Assembly: GCA_023630585.1 (NCBI GenBank)
Contig: CM042539.1
Location: 23,630,755-23,694,754, forward strand
Length of the DNA stretch: 64,000 nt
DNA from: Cranoglanis bouderius
Lineage: Eukaryota; Chordata; Actinopteri; Siluriformes; Cranoglanididae
Reading direction: 5' to 3'
Under the pieces are notes generated by a model. It saw only the letters and a list, made by a program, of their open reading frames with translations, searched no databases and was not told the DNA's origin. Both the position numbers and the translations under genes were made by a program. Below, piece by piece: positions 21,165 to 33,800 of the stretch (the first letter of the stretch is position 1; the number at the start of each line of letters is the position of its first letter).

Positions 21165-21645
21165 TCACATAAAAGCTATGCTCCAGTAATCCTGTCAGAT
21201 ATAGATGACTAACAACTCTGGCAGTCATCCTAAATTCATAGAAACTGTAGTTATATTTGCAAACATGATTTACCAGAACGGGTTCAGTGTACCTTGGTAG
21301 AAATTATACAGTTCACTGGAACTGTACTAGAGAAATGAACACCATTCTTCCAAAAGATTTTGATGATGATGGACAGTGCTAAACAGTCTAAAACATCGCA
21401 CCAACATCATCTACAGGGTTGAGATCTGTTGACTGTCAAGGCCATAGCATATGATTTACATCAGAGGTCACCAACCCTGTTCCTGGAGATCTACCTTCCT
21501 GCAGGTTTCATCTCCAACCAAAATATAACATACCTGTTTTACTTGATCATGAACTTCTTAAGGCAATGATCAGATGGTCAAGTGGGCACGATTATGGTTA
21601 AACTAAAGTCTTCAGGAAGGTAGATCTCCAGGAACAGGGTTGGTG
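21165..21645. repeat. DIRS empty site: left flank, right flank and a complete hAT-like MITE
   Basis: Positions 21,168-21,314 repeat the left flank (4,328-4,480). They are joined directly at 21,315 to the right flank (9,743 onward), with no element between. Positions 21,469-21,645 are a palindromic MITE with arms CCAACCCTGTTCCTGGAGAT and its complement. Confidence 0.85.
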
Positions 21646-21918
21646 ACAACTGATTTACATAATTTTCATTCTCATCAAATTGTAGTAGATTTCTAAAATT
21701 GTGGCAGTAATGTGATTAAAGTTAAAATGATCAGGAATGTGTTTCAGAGATAACAGGTGAATTAAAACTGGTTATCTAAACTGTACTTAATTACAGTATT
21801 CCTCAGGGCATGTTTGGTGTCATTTGTATCCATAGTTCATGGGGAACAATTTGGTAATATCATAAATATCATATAGTTTAGGAAATAACATTTACAATAT
21901 ATGTTGTAATATGTGCTC

Positions 21919-21924
<6 letters not shown>

Positions 21925-21990
<66 letters not shown>
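21925..21990. repeat. (CA)n microsatellite
   Basis: It is an uninterrupted run of about 33 CA units. It is the source of the spurious His-Thr and Cys-Val frames here. Confidence 0.97.
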
Positions 21991-21992
<2 letters not shown>

Positions 21993-22139
21993 CACCCCCT
22001 GGTTTGCATGAACTCATTCTCGGGAACTTAATTAACATACAGTTCCTTAAAGTGAGAGAACCCTGCCATAAAACACCATGGGGTCCACCCTGCCATGAAA
22101 CACATTGTTTCATCTCCATTTGATATATTTCATCTCCAT

Positions 22140-22880
22140 ATACATTTCAAAGAGGGTCAAGGGTATAAGAGGATCTGCTTGGTAGAGAGAAGGAGGCTTA
22201 TAACATCAGGGAGGCTTGTATCATCCGAAGGGCCTTTTGCCATAGATGCTTTTCCATCGTGTCCATGACACTGACTGTAATCCTGTAAGTTACTTTTGTC
22301 TCTATTTTATGTATCTTTTAATTGTGATCTCGTATTAAATCCATTTGTTATTCTATTTCTAAATACTCTGTGCCTATGTTTGGTATTCTTATTAAGATTA
22401 GCTTCTTAAACTAAAAGTGTATAATATGTTAGACACGTTTAAAGTCAACCTCTGACAAGCCAAAAGTAAAGGCTAATACTTGCAAGTTTAAACAGAACCT
22501 CTGACAAGTAAGATAGGAAAGGCCTAGGCTTGTACGTTAATAGAAACCTCTGGGCTAACAAAATAATGGTTTAATAAAGAAGCTACATGAAAGTCTCTGA
22601 CGTAGGAACGTCATTTTAATGAAAGCTTCGCTCGAAGCTGCTTAGGAGTAAATATTAGTAGAACACTGAGTGCTAACACTTCTAGCACTAACTAGAAGAT
22701 TATTCTATTGGAGTCAGATAATCAATTAAATGGAGTCAGATATTTAAATCGTATATTAAAACACGCATTAACCTTCGCTGCACCTATTTCCGTTGTTGGT
22801 TATAGGAGAGCAGTGGGCTAAGTAATTAACTTTATATATTTTAGCCCTACAAAATCATTGAGTGAACCCTCGCACCATCA
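22140..22880. other. Unclassified, possibly LTR-like
   Basis: GGGTATAAGAGGATCTGCTT (about 22,160) resembles a TATA with an initiation region. A CGTATTAAATCC signal follows at about 22,330. On -, TGGTGCGAGGGTTC at 22,864-22,877 begins TGG like a primer-binding site, but that orientation conflicts with the + TATA. No LTR ends, repeats or coding region confirm a retroelement. Confidence 0.3.
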
Positions 22881-23049
22881 TATGGAGGTCAGAATCAGAA
22901 AAGTGGCCCAGCTCTCACACTTTTCCAACTGTTCCAGCAGTTCTCCCTTCTCACTTAAATGAATTAATTGAGTCATTAAGCACTAGATCCTGGTTGGGGA
23001 TTATTCTCAGGGTTAATAATAATTATTGCTTATTTATTACTGTGTGCGC

Positions 23050-23262
23050 TATTTAACACCTGTGGAAAAAAAGATCTTATTTTCAGCACAAACACAAAGC
23101 GGCTTTAAAGACAGCTGGATGTAGATTTAGATCCCTCATGAACAAGCCAGAGGTGACGGTACTAAGGAAAAGTCTGTGAAACGACATGAGGAAGAAACCT
23201 GGAGAGAAACCAGACTCAAAAGAGAACCCATTCACTTCTTGGTGAGAACATATAGTAGGATT
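23050..23262 (-). repeat. Fragment of a dispersed teleost repeat also at 60,977-61,560
   Basis: It shares GAGGAAGAAAC..GAGA..AACCAGACTCAAAA and AGATTTAGATCC..AT.A..AAGCCAGAGGT with 60,977-61,560. It has no coding capacity. Confidence 0.65.
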
Positions 23263-23905
23263 GTCAAGTCAAGTGAGTTTTTTAAATTGTCATTCCTCTA
23301 TATACTGTAGCTTGTACACATTGGAACGAAATGTTGTTTCTTCAGGACCGTGGTGCAACACAGAATGCAGGACTACATAAAGTGCAAATACACAACAGTG
23401 TGAAACAAGTGCAGGACAATAAATACACAGAACAGGACAATAAATACACAGGACAATAAATACACAGAACACGGGCTGTCAACTGTAAACTATTGTGTAG
23501 TGTAGCAGCACAAGTATAGCAGCAATATTGGCACCAAAAATGAGTTTCATAATATAAAAATGACTGATGCACCTTTGTAAAGTGAAGTGTGCAGTGGTAC
23601 TTTGTCATACTGGGTTAGCAGTTTGACTAGCCCAGGTGAGCGTTGGGAGGCAGCAGGGTGTTGAGTAATCTGACTGCCTCAGGGAAGAAACTGTTGTTGT
23701 TGTTGGTGGCATGGATGCTCCTGTAGCTTCTGCCAGATGGCAGAAGAGGGTGAAGAGTCCATGAGAGGGGTCGTCCACAATACTGGTGGCTTTGTGGATG
23801 CAGCGGTTGATGTATGAGGTGTCGATGGTGGATAGAGAGACCCCGGTAATCTTTTCAACTGTCCTCACAATTCGCTGTAGGGTCTTGAGGTCGGAGGCTG
23901 TAAAT
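23263..23905 (-). mobile_element. 5'-truncated LINE (L2/CR1-like), 3' end
   Basis: On -, 23,605-23,905 encodes the C-terminal tail found after reverse transcriptase in fish L2-type LINEs: VEKITGVSLSTIDTSYINRC, then IVDDPSHGLFTL. The expected LLPSG and FFPQA continuation is split by a frameshift. A 3' untranslated region runs to about 23,263. The polymerase and endonuclease domains are missing. Confidence 0.75.
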
Positions 23906-24640
23906 CATTACAGTATACAGATGTAGAAGGCAAACAGTACAGTGTGGTGTAAGGGTGTTAAGTATATTGTGAAAAATTGTCCTGAGATGAGCATAGGACA
24001 GTGTTCATGATTACAGCAGCAGTTGTAATCAAGTGGAAGTTCAGTGCTTAATGAAAAGTAATAAGCTCTTGTTTGTGTGAATATGCCCCTTAATTAATAG
24101 AAGGGGCATGCTTATAACACTTCCACATATACAATAGATGTTGTATTTTTAATTTACAGAATATAATGCCAGTTTGTATTTAGTCTATTTACTGGGATTA
24201 GTATTGAAAACTTAAGGAAGACAGCAAACTGACCATAAATAATATAAGAGAGGTCTTTAATGTTTTAAATAAACTTTTGTTGATTATATTTAAAAAAAAA
24301 TTTCAAATTAAATTTCTTTCAAATATCATACCGCCCTACAGACATACAAGCAGGGAATGCCTGTGAAAAAAGGTCAATATTTGTCCATCCACTTTACTTC
24401 AGTATCTAGCCAAACAAACCCAATCCTTTCCAAATCTAGTGTATTTGCCCTTTTGGGATGAATCCAAAGCTACATTTGAGCAGAGTGTATTTGTTTTATT
24501 GGAGATATTGGTGATGTTTTAATGATCAGCATCTACATACACTGGCATGATTGTGGATTTATGCAATAGGGATATGAAAAAAATTAGATCCTGTTGCTGA
24601 CAGACCTATGTAAATATTTGATAATGCTCTCATCCTCAAT
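23906..24640. other. Intergenic DNA upstream of the FCGBP-like gene
   Basis: It is AT-rich with no exon or repeat end that I can support. It would contain distal promoter elements of the gene starting near 24.67 kb. Confidence 0.5.
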
Positions 24641-24642
24641 GC

Positions 24643-24686
24643 TATTTAAACCTCCAATTTCAGATGTCACTTATTTCAGGCTGCAG
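24643..24686 (+). promoter_or_regulatory. Putative TATA box and short 5' UTR exon of the FCGBP-like gene
   Basis: TATTTAAA at 24,643-24,650 is followed about 25-35 bp on by a short stretch ending CTGCAG|GTGGGT (donor at 24,687). The intron ends at the T-rich acceptor TTTTTCCAG (24,816) just before the coding start. The arrangement is repeated about 1.1 kb downstream. Confidence 0.6.
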
Positions 24687-24816
24687 GTGGGTACTTCTTT
24701 ACTCATGTATTTGTCTCAGAGTGAAATTCAGCCTGTGAATATATCACTATAGTTCTGAATGAATTATGGATTAATACTTGAAAATTATATGATTTAATAC
24801 ACTTTTTTTTTTCCAG

Positions 24817-24867
24817 ACATGGAGATGAAATTTTTCCTACTCTGTGTTGCCATTCTAAATGCAACTG
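24817..24867 (+). CDS. fcgbp: FCGBP-like coding exon 1 (signal peptide)
   Basis: The ATG is at 24,819. The exon encodes MEMKFFLLCVAILNAT, a typical hydrophobic signal core, and ends phase 1 at ACTG|GTAAGT. It joins in frame to the exon at 26,753. Confidence 0.88.
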
Positions 24868-27800
24868 GTAAGTTAAAAATTCAATATATTCATCAGTATG
24901 TACATGTACATGGTTTCTGTGTAAAACTGTTGGGCTAATTTGTGACAGTGTATGAGAACATGATGTAAACATCATGTTCTGTTGGAGGGAAGATTATTAA
25001 AGATAAATATTATTTATATTGCTAACAACTGAGCTGAATATAATATTTGCTCGTTATTTTAATATAAGCTTTATTCTATTGTTATAAAATCAAAGACATG
25101 GGGCTAAATAACTTCTTGAATCATATAGTATTAGAGTATTGATTACTGCTACTAACATATTTTGTTAGGAATACACCTCATGAATAAATTGAAAAGGAAT
25201 TTTAATGAACAGATGTTCTCAACAAGAGTGCATCTATACTGCATTAAAAAAGATCTCAATATACTCAGATTGCACTTGTTATTGTGCAAACAACAGTGTG
25301 ACAGTGGCGCACCGGATGAGTTGAAGGTTATTTAGCGTATATAGTTTATATAGAGTATGTAACTCACCTGTATTGTTGAGCAATAATTATCATTAAGAAA
25401 GTACTAAAATGCCTGCTTGGTTGCACACATTTGTTCTAATGGACCATTTCCTTCCACTTCACAAAAAACATGACATAGTTGGATTGGCCACTCTAAACCC
25501 CCCTAGATGTGAAGGAATGTGTGAATGTGTGTGCATAGTGCCCTGTGATGGACTGGCTTCCTGTCCAGGGTTTATTTCCACTTCATGTATTCCCAGGCTA
25601 TGGATCCTCCTTGACACTGAACGGGATAAAGCAGTTACTGAAGATGAATGAATGATTTTTTTTCACAGTGACTTCTAGACTACTTTTTAATAGTTCATTT
25701 GTACCATTGTATGATTTCAAAATTTTTAACAGTTTGTATCATGTATGATTTGTATCCTGTGTTCCATCCAGAGATACATTTATGCTTCAATGCTGTATAA
25801 TGCTATTTAAGCCTCCCATTCATTAGACTGTTCATTATTCAGCCTTCTCCTTATTCACATATTCTAGGTTGTAGGTACAGTGTATATGCCTACCACTCTG
25901 TCTCACTATGAAATTCAACCTATGAAGATATCACTATAGATCTGAATGAATTATAGGTTATATACTTAAAAACTACAGTACTGTGCAAAGGTTTTAGGCA
26001 CATGCAAAGAAATGCTGCAGAGCAAAGATGCCTTCAAATTAATGAAATGAAATGTTTCTACATTTTAACCAAAATACCGTAGAGAGCAGTAAACAGTAGT
26101 AAATGAAACAAAGTCAATATATGGTGATACAAAAAAAAAAAAAAAAAAAAAAAAGTAGTCTATATAGTGAGCTTGTAAGTTTTATTGAGCATCTTGCAGA
26201 ACCAGCCACAGTTCTTCTGGAGACTTTGACTTTCGCACCTGCTTCTTATTTTTGCAGCAAAACCCAGCAGCCTTCATTGTGTTTTTTGTCTGAAAAGTGT
26301 CTCTTACGTAATATGCTGCTTTCTTTAATGACATACAAACATTTTTCTGTAACATGTAATTTTGTGCTAGAAAACTAATGTTTGGGAATCTAAAATGTTT
26401 TTGTACTGACTTGATCATGTAGAAGTCATAAAATAAAAAAAATCTATAACAAAGTTTGTACTAAAAAAAATAGGGTCCCTAAAACTTTTGCATTGTACTG
26501 TATATTATTTAAAATACTTTTCCCAGACATGGAGATAACATTTTTCCTACTCTCTGTTGGCATTCTTACTTGGAATTTATGCTTCAATGCTGTAGGCAGT
26601 AAAATATGGTTACTGATAATGATGTTGTGTTTTTCTTTGGTAGAAGCCAAATCTTGGCCTCAGACTCATGCTTTGTGTATAATTACAACTGAGCTATTAT
26701 ATGCAGATAAAAGTATAAAGTAGCTGACATTACTGATTTTTTTTTTTTCCAGCAGTCAGCGGTTGCCCAATAGGCAAGGAGTTCATCACTGCCTTCATGC
26801 CTAATCATATAGCTAATGATGGTCAAGCCAATCCAACACTCTCCATCACAGCCCAGGAGTCCGTAGCTACTGTTACGGTCGAAATCAAGGGGCTCAATTA
26901 TAAACAATCACTAACTATAGAGAAAGACTCTACCAAATATGTCACCCTGCCAGACAAGGCTGAGATTTACGAAGATGGAGTCTCAGCCAAAACAGTGCTG
27001 ATTACCTCTAATACTGCCATCTCAGTGGTGTCCTCTCACATCAAACCATTTACTGGAGACAGCAGTGTGATCTTCCCCAGTCACCAACTTGGCAAGAGCC
27101 ATGTAGCTTTCACTCCAGAAGGAGGTACCTCAAATGTGATTGTGGCTATTGTCAATGGCAAGGAAGACAACACAATTAATATTCTACCATATTCAGACCT
27201 CCAGCTTAACAGCAAGATACAATTGCAGCGAGGAAAAAATCTATCTATTAGATTAGCGCCTTATGAAGTTTATCTGCTTCGGAGTGTAAAGACCTTAACA
27301 GGAACTAGGATTGAGTCTCAGCTCCCTGTAGCCGTCCTGGCAGGACACGAGTGCCTCAGCCTCTTTGAGACCTGTGAGCATGTCTATGAACAGGTGGTGC
27401 CAATAGAATCGCTCTCTGATGAGTACCTAGTTCCTGCCATGCACCCCTTGCTTATTAACCAGGACAGCGCCCATGTTGTTGCAACTGAGGATAACACTGA
27501 TGTTACGGTTTATCATGGTTTAGTCACCCAGCACAAATCACTTCGTTCTGGAGAGCTTCTGAATGTTTTTATTAATTTGCCAACAGTAATCCGAAGCAAT
27601 AAAAAGATCATGGTTATGTATTCTAGTACGAACATCCCCTTTGATGAGTTCTTGACTAACATAATTCCTGTATCACAGATGTCCAATTCATGGACTGTTT
27701 ATGCACAAGATGATTACCAGAATTTTGCTGTTGTTGTCTCAGAGGTGGAGGCCGGTAAATCTCTTTTTGGTTTATTGAATTGGAATGTTTTTCTTGCAAA

Positions 27801-30800
27801 CAAGAAGTATTCATGGGCTATTAAATCACTTGGTGGCCAAAAAGGCCCAATAACCATATCTGGGAACTCACCACAGGCTGTCTATGTTTATGGTGGGAAA
27901 ATAAGACATGGCTACGCCACGACAGGAGTGTGCAATGGTAGGTTATGATCTGTATAAGAACCATTTAAATTCAATCAAATTAAATTACCATTGAATGTAA
28001 AGCACTTAAATTCTAAGCTTTGTCTTTCAGCTCCTTCCCCACCACCACCTCCGAAAGATCCCTGCGAATCTGTTAAATGCCGTTGGAGAGAGGAGTGCAG
28101 GAACGGTGTCTGTGTCCATGTTGACACAGCAACATGTTGGGCTGTTGGGGATCCCCACTACAGAACGTTCGATGGGAAACTATATGATTTCCAGGGCACC
28201 TGCACCTACACCATGGCCACTACTGTGAAAACTGAGAATGTCCCCTTCACAATTTTGGCAAAGAATAATCGCAGAGGGAGTAATTTGGTGGCCTATGTGA
28301 GGACAGTATCACTCAATGTGTACAATCAAACAATAGTTGCCAGCAAGCAAATGGGTGTGGTTGAGGTAAGTTGAGGAAATAGACAAATGTGCAGGCTGTT
28401 ACAATTTTTGTTTCTAGAAAATATCAAGTTTGCTTCTGTACCCTTTTCAGGTGAATGGTGAAATCACTCACTTGCCTGTACATCTAGCTCAAGGAAAGAT
28501 AGGAGTGGTGCAAAGTGGTTGGAATGTACTCATAACAACAGACTTTGGCTTAGAGGTGAAATATGACTGGAATATGATGCTATACATAACAGTGCCCAGC
28601 ACCTACTTTGGGTCACTTGGTGGACTTTGTGGAAACTATAATGGAGACTGGGCAGATGAGCAGTCAGACCCCAAGGGAACGAAACTCTCCACTGTCGTGG
28701 AGTTTGCCAAGAGCTGGAAAGTTTCAGACAATGACTTGTTCTGCCGTGATGACTGTGAGGGCAAGTGCCTCCTCTGCCCACCTGAGTTAAAAGAAAAATA
28801 TGGTGAAGGCAATTACTGTGGTCTTATGACAAAAACAAACGGGCCATTTACCAACTGCCACAAGACTGTCAACCCAAGTATATACATAGACAATTGTGTG
28901 TATGATGTGTGCATCAATAAAGGCATCAGAAGTTTCCTCTGTGATAATATGCGGACCTATGCTGAGGCTTGCATGGCAGCTGGAGTGAAGATTGATCCCA
29001 ACTGGAGGATGCTGTCTGAGTGCCGTAAGTGAAGACAGTTCAGTTAAAAAATTGTGAAATTGGATATATTTAACATCTTTAGAGACACATGTATATTTTG
29101 GTAAGAAATACTGATGTAATTTTGGACTTAAGTCGCTGAATTAAATCTCCAAGTCTAAATATGGCACATAGTGTTTACTGTATCTTAAAATAATTTAATT
29201 GTCTTCTTGATTATCTTCTTGATATATTAACAGCATTGCAATGCCCAGTAAACAGTCACTATGAGCCTTGTGGAACTGCATGCGCTGCCTCCTGTGCGGA
29301 TCGAGATGCACCAAGCAAATGTGAAAAGCCTTGTGTGGAGGGCTGCCAGTGCAATAATGGTTTTGTCCTCAGTGGAGACAAATGTGTGGCACTAGCTCAG
29401 TGCGGCTGTACCTATGAGAACCGTTATTATCCTCCAGCTGAAATATTCTGGGGTGACCGGACATGCACTACGAAATGCTCCTGCAATTCAGGACAGGTCA
29501 ATTGTACACCCACAAAGTGTAAGGCATCTGAAGTGTGTGAAATCCGGAATGGTGTGAGAGCTTGCTACCCACTATCCTACGGGCATTGCATGGGTAGTGG
29601 AGATCCCCACTATTTAACCTTTGATGGGAGGCGCTTTGATTTCCAGGGTACTTGCACATATTACCTTTCTAAACTGGTCAACACATCTGACACTTCACTG
29701 GTGCCCTTTGAAGTTCTTGTCAAGAATGAAAACAGAGGACTGAATAAGGCTGTTTCCTTCACCAAGACTGTGGAGATAAAGGTTTTTGGCTACACCATTA
29801 TCATGAGTAAAGACAATTATGGCAAAGTGATGGTAGGTTTTTTTCCCCTATTTCTATTTTGCCAATCTATATCCTTCCTTGTCAAGGTGCTTCACTGCTA
29901 AGTTGTACATATTTTTGTTATTCTTAGGCTGAAGGCTATTCTATGTGCTATACACAATATATTAGAAGGTTTCTGTTTTTAAAGAATCTGCTTTAGAGCA
30001 CCCTGTTCATGAGTTTTGTGGCTAGTTATGCGGCAAGTATTTGACAAAGAATTTTTTATTAGCGATGACAGTTACAGTATATATACTTGTTGTATCTCTA
30101 GTTTAACTGACTAATAGTGTACAGTGGATAAAAATAATGTATATTAATCTTTCCATCTTTTTCATAGGTCAACAACCTGTTTGTAAATTTGCCATTTGAG
30201 AAAGAGGGTGGTCAGCTATCCATATTCCGCAGTGGTTACTTTGGAGTGGTTAAAACAAGCTTTGGAATGAATGTGAGATTTAACTGGGATAGCTACGTTG
30301 AAATCACTCTCCCCAGCACATACAGTAACCAGGTAGGAGGTCTCTGTGGTAACTGGAATGGAAACGTAAATGATGACCTGACCTTCCCAGACAAAAGCAT
30401 TACAACAAACCCTACTGCATTTGGAAACAGCTGGAAAGCCAGAAATGACCCTGATTGCTCAGCAGAGTGCACAGGCCAAAAGTGTCCCAAATGTGATGCT
30501 GCTGACAGGAATAAGGATGTTTTCACAAAACCTTGTAGCCTGATTACAGATCCAAATGGCCCATTTAAAGCATGTCACAGCCAAATCAATCCCACCAAGT
30601 TCTATGAAGACTGCGTGTATGATATGTGTATGTATGGTGGTCATTCTACAGCCCTCTGCAGTGCACTTACAGCCTACACGGCCACATGCCAGACAGCACA
30701 CAGCATTGTGGAGAAATGGAGAACCAATAATTTCTGTCGTAAGTGCTTATGTAGTAGTATGATAACATTTTACCCTAATTATGTATTCCAGTTCGCAGCC

Positions 30801-33800
30801 CTATCCCTTCTTATTTAAATATAACATTGATTTCATTTCATCTTTATTAACAAGTCCATTCCTATTGATTATCCATTCCCCTTGCAAGTGACCATGTGCT
30901 TGTGATTAACTGGTCTCTGATATGCTCTTCACAGCTGCATCCTGCAAAGCTAACAGCAACTATGATGTGTGTGGCGCTGGATGTCCCCAGACCTGCAACG
31001 GCTTCACTGAGCCCACGGCTTGCCAGCGTGCACCTTGCATCGAAGGCTGTGTGTGTGATGTCGGATTTGTCTTGAGCAATGGCGAGTGTGTGCCAATGGA
31101 TCAGTGTGGATGTGCATATGAAGGCCAGTACTATAAACTGGGCCAAGTCTTTTATCCCAAAGGCAAGTGCAGCCAGAGGTGTGTCTGCGAGGAGCAAGGA
31201 AGAGTCACATGCAAAGACAGTTTCTCCTGTGGTCCTAATGAGAAGTGTGAAATCCGTAATGGGGATCAAGCCTGCTATCCTGATGGCAAAGGATCTTGCT
31301 CAGTCTCTGGTTCTGGGAACTATCACTCATATGATGGGAACCATATCAGTGTGCCAGGAAACTGTGTGTACAAACTGGTGGAAACAGTCCAGATTGCAGA
31401 TCAAAAGAAGATGCCTTTCAGTGTGACAGTGCAGCAAGTATCTTCTGCCGTAGTGGTCACAAGAAGAATCAACATAGTTATAGCCCAATATAAGATTGCC
31501 CTGATTCCAGGACTTGTGTGGGAAATAAGGGTAATTTGTTAATTGCATTTTTATTCATATGATGTTACATAATGAAGATGTCCAGGTGCCAGCTACGGAG
31601 ACAATATTGCTTGAGAAACTGAAATGTTATACTCAGACCTGCCAATCCTGAAGAATGATGTGTAGTCATGTACTGTAAATGCACAGTACATTTCCTTTAC
31701 AATTTCACAATTCACTTATTCAAGGTAGAAACTGGAGTGGGTATATGTACAGGGTTTTACAGTCTCTTTTAGTTAAGTTAGTTAACTAGTTTTAGTTAAT
31801 TTAGTTAACTAGAAAAGTTTACATGGACACATTCTTTGTTTCTGTTCTAAGAAAATAGAAGTTATGTACACCAATTAAAAATAATTTGTGTATTTAAACT
31901 TTTCTAGTGTAGACATGTTAACTAAAACAAAGAAGAGCAACAGCTTTTTTCCCCTCAAGCATCTGGTATGCAAACCTGTATATACATGCACACCACTGCA
32001 TTGTTCGAATGCTCGAAGAATGTTCGAAGAGCAAACAGCATTTTAATCACTTTGTAATTATCATTACCATTCAAATGATTTGTAAAGTGATAGATTTGAC
32101 AGTTTGTTGTTTGTTGGATTTTTTATGTCAAAACTTTTTTCTGCCGAAAAGATGCAGTTTTGACCATTTTCAGCTGAAAATTTTCAGTGGCATCCCTAAA
32201 AAATATAGTTAACTAATCTTAACTATATACTTGTCTAATGTTCGCTAAGTCAAACATTCATTTGAACTCAAAGCATTCTCTATTAACCATGACACAGAGC
32301 AAGGCCGCTGCATATTTCGAGTGGGATTTGAGTGAATTGAGATTGGCCAGGCTTCCAGGTGGTGTCGGTTAATATCAGAGCATTCAAAACACCAACCCAA
32401 CTGTCAAATATTCCAGATTCACACTGCTAAAAATAAGATCTTCCAAGTGGAAATATCTTGAATATAGTCAAATCTAATTATCTAGTATGTCCTTTTATTA
32501 GATTACAATAAACAAAATATAAGATTATTAACCCAATTTCTAGACATAACTGCAATTTCAAACTTGAAATGAATCTAGAAATAGGTTTAAATATCTTATA
32601 TTTGATTTATTGCAATCTTATACTAGGAAATACAAGATAAATTTGACTATATTCAAGATATTTGACTAGGATGTCATTTATGCAGTGTATATGTCAGTTG
32701 GCTCATCTGCTATTTTTACTTCAGAAAAAATAAGGCTTTTAGTCATAAAAATAGTAGCAGCGTACTTCAGTGTTAAAATGCAGAGCTTGGCAGATCTGTA
32801 TACTCATAGCAAGAGGCTGTTTGCTGGGAATGAAAGTATAACATCTTCATAGCCAGAATCTCTGCTTGCTAGGGCACCACCAACTGTACAGTATTTGTCT
32901 TTTTACCTGGTAAGAATGGTAAGAAACACCTTTGGAAATTGTACCTGTATTCTTTTTATTGGCAGGTGGATGAAGTTAAAGCTCTTCTCCCAGTAACACT
33001 TGAAGAAGGACTGGTGAAGGTCTATCAGAGTGGTGCCTTCATTATCTTGGAAACCTCTTTCGGACTAAAGGTGACCTATGACACCGTATCAATGGCCACA
33101 GTTGAAATACCATCCACTTACAAAAATGCTGTTCAAGGTCTGTGTGGTAATTATAATGATAACAAGATAGATGACTTCCTAATGCCAGATGGTAATCAGG
33201 CTTCTTCCGCTGAGAAATTTGTGGAAGCTTGGCTGGTGATTCAAGAAGGAGTGATCTGTCACACAGGGTGTCCAACAGGCTCCAAATGCTCAGGGCCTGA
33301 AACAGGAAACCAAACAGATGGATACAATGACTGCAAGATCCTAACTTTGGAGAAAGGCCCATTCTCAAATTGTTATTCCAAAGTTGGACCTTTACCATTC
33401 TACGAAACGTGTGTAAAGGATGTTGCATCACAGCCAGAGGATAAGAAACTTGTTTGCCGCCATGTACAAAACTATGTGGTTCATTGTCAGCAAGCTGGTA
33501 TCTCCGTCAGCAGCTGGAGGAATGCAACCTTCTGTCGTAAGTAGCTGTATGATATGGGGTAAGATTGTTTTATCCATTTTATTTTGATAGCTACATCATT
33601 GGGGGTTTGCCTCTGGTTTACTGGGATAGTAATAGTTATGTTTTGCTCATTAGTGGAGGCATAGTGGCACAACAGGTTTATAAGCATTGCTGCTTAACAG
33701 CTCCATTGTCCCCCTTTTTGACCCTGAGATTGGGTGTTCTCTCCATGTCCACATGGGTTTCCTCCTAAACATGCTGGCAGGTGGACTGGTGACTCTAAAT

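Noticed and set aside
21892..22123. Frames rich in Cys-Val or His-Thr
   Set aside because: They are translation of the (CA)n microsatellite.
28530..28781. - strand frames opposite the FCGBP-like exons
   Set aside because: They are antisense shadows of conserved VWD/C8 exons.
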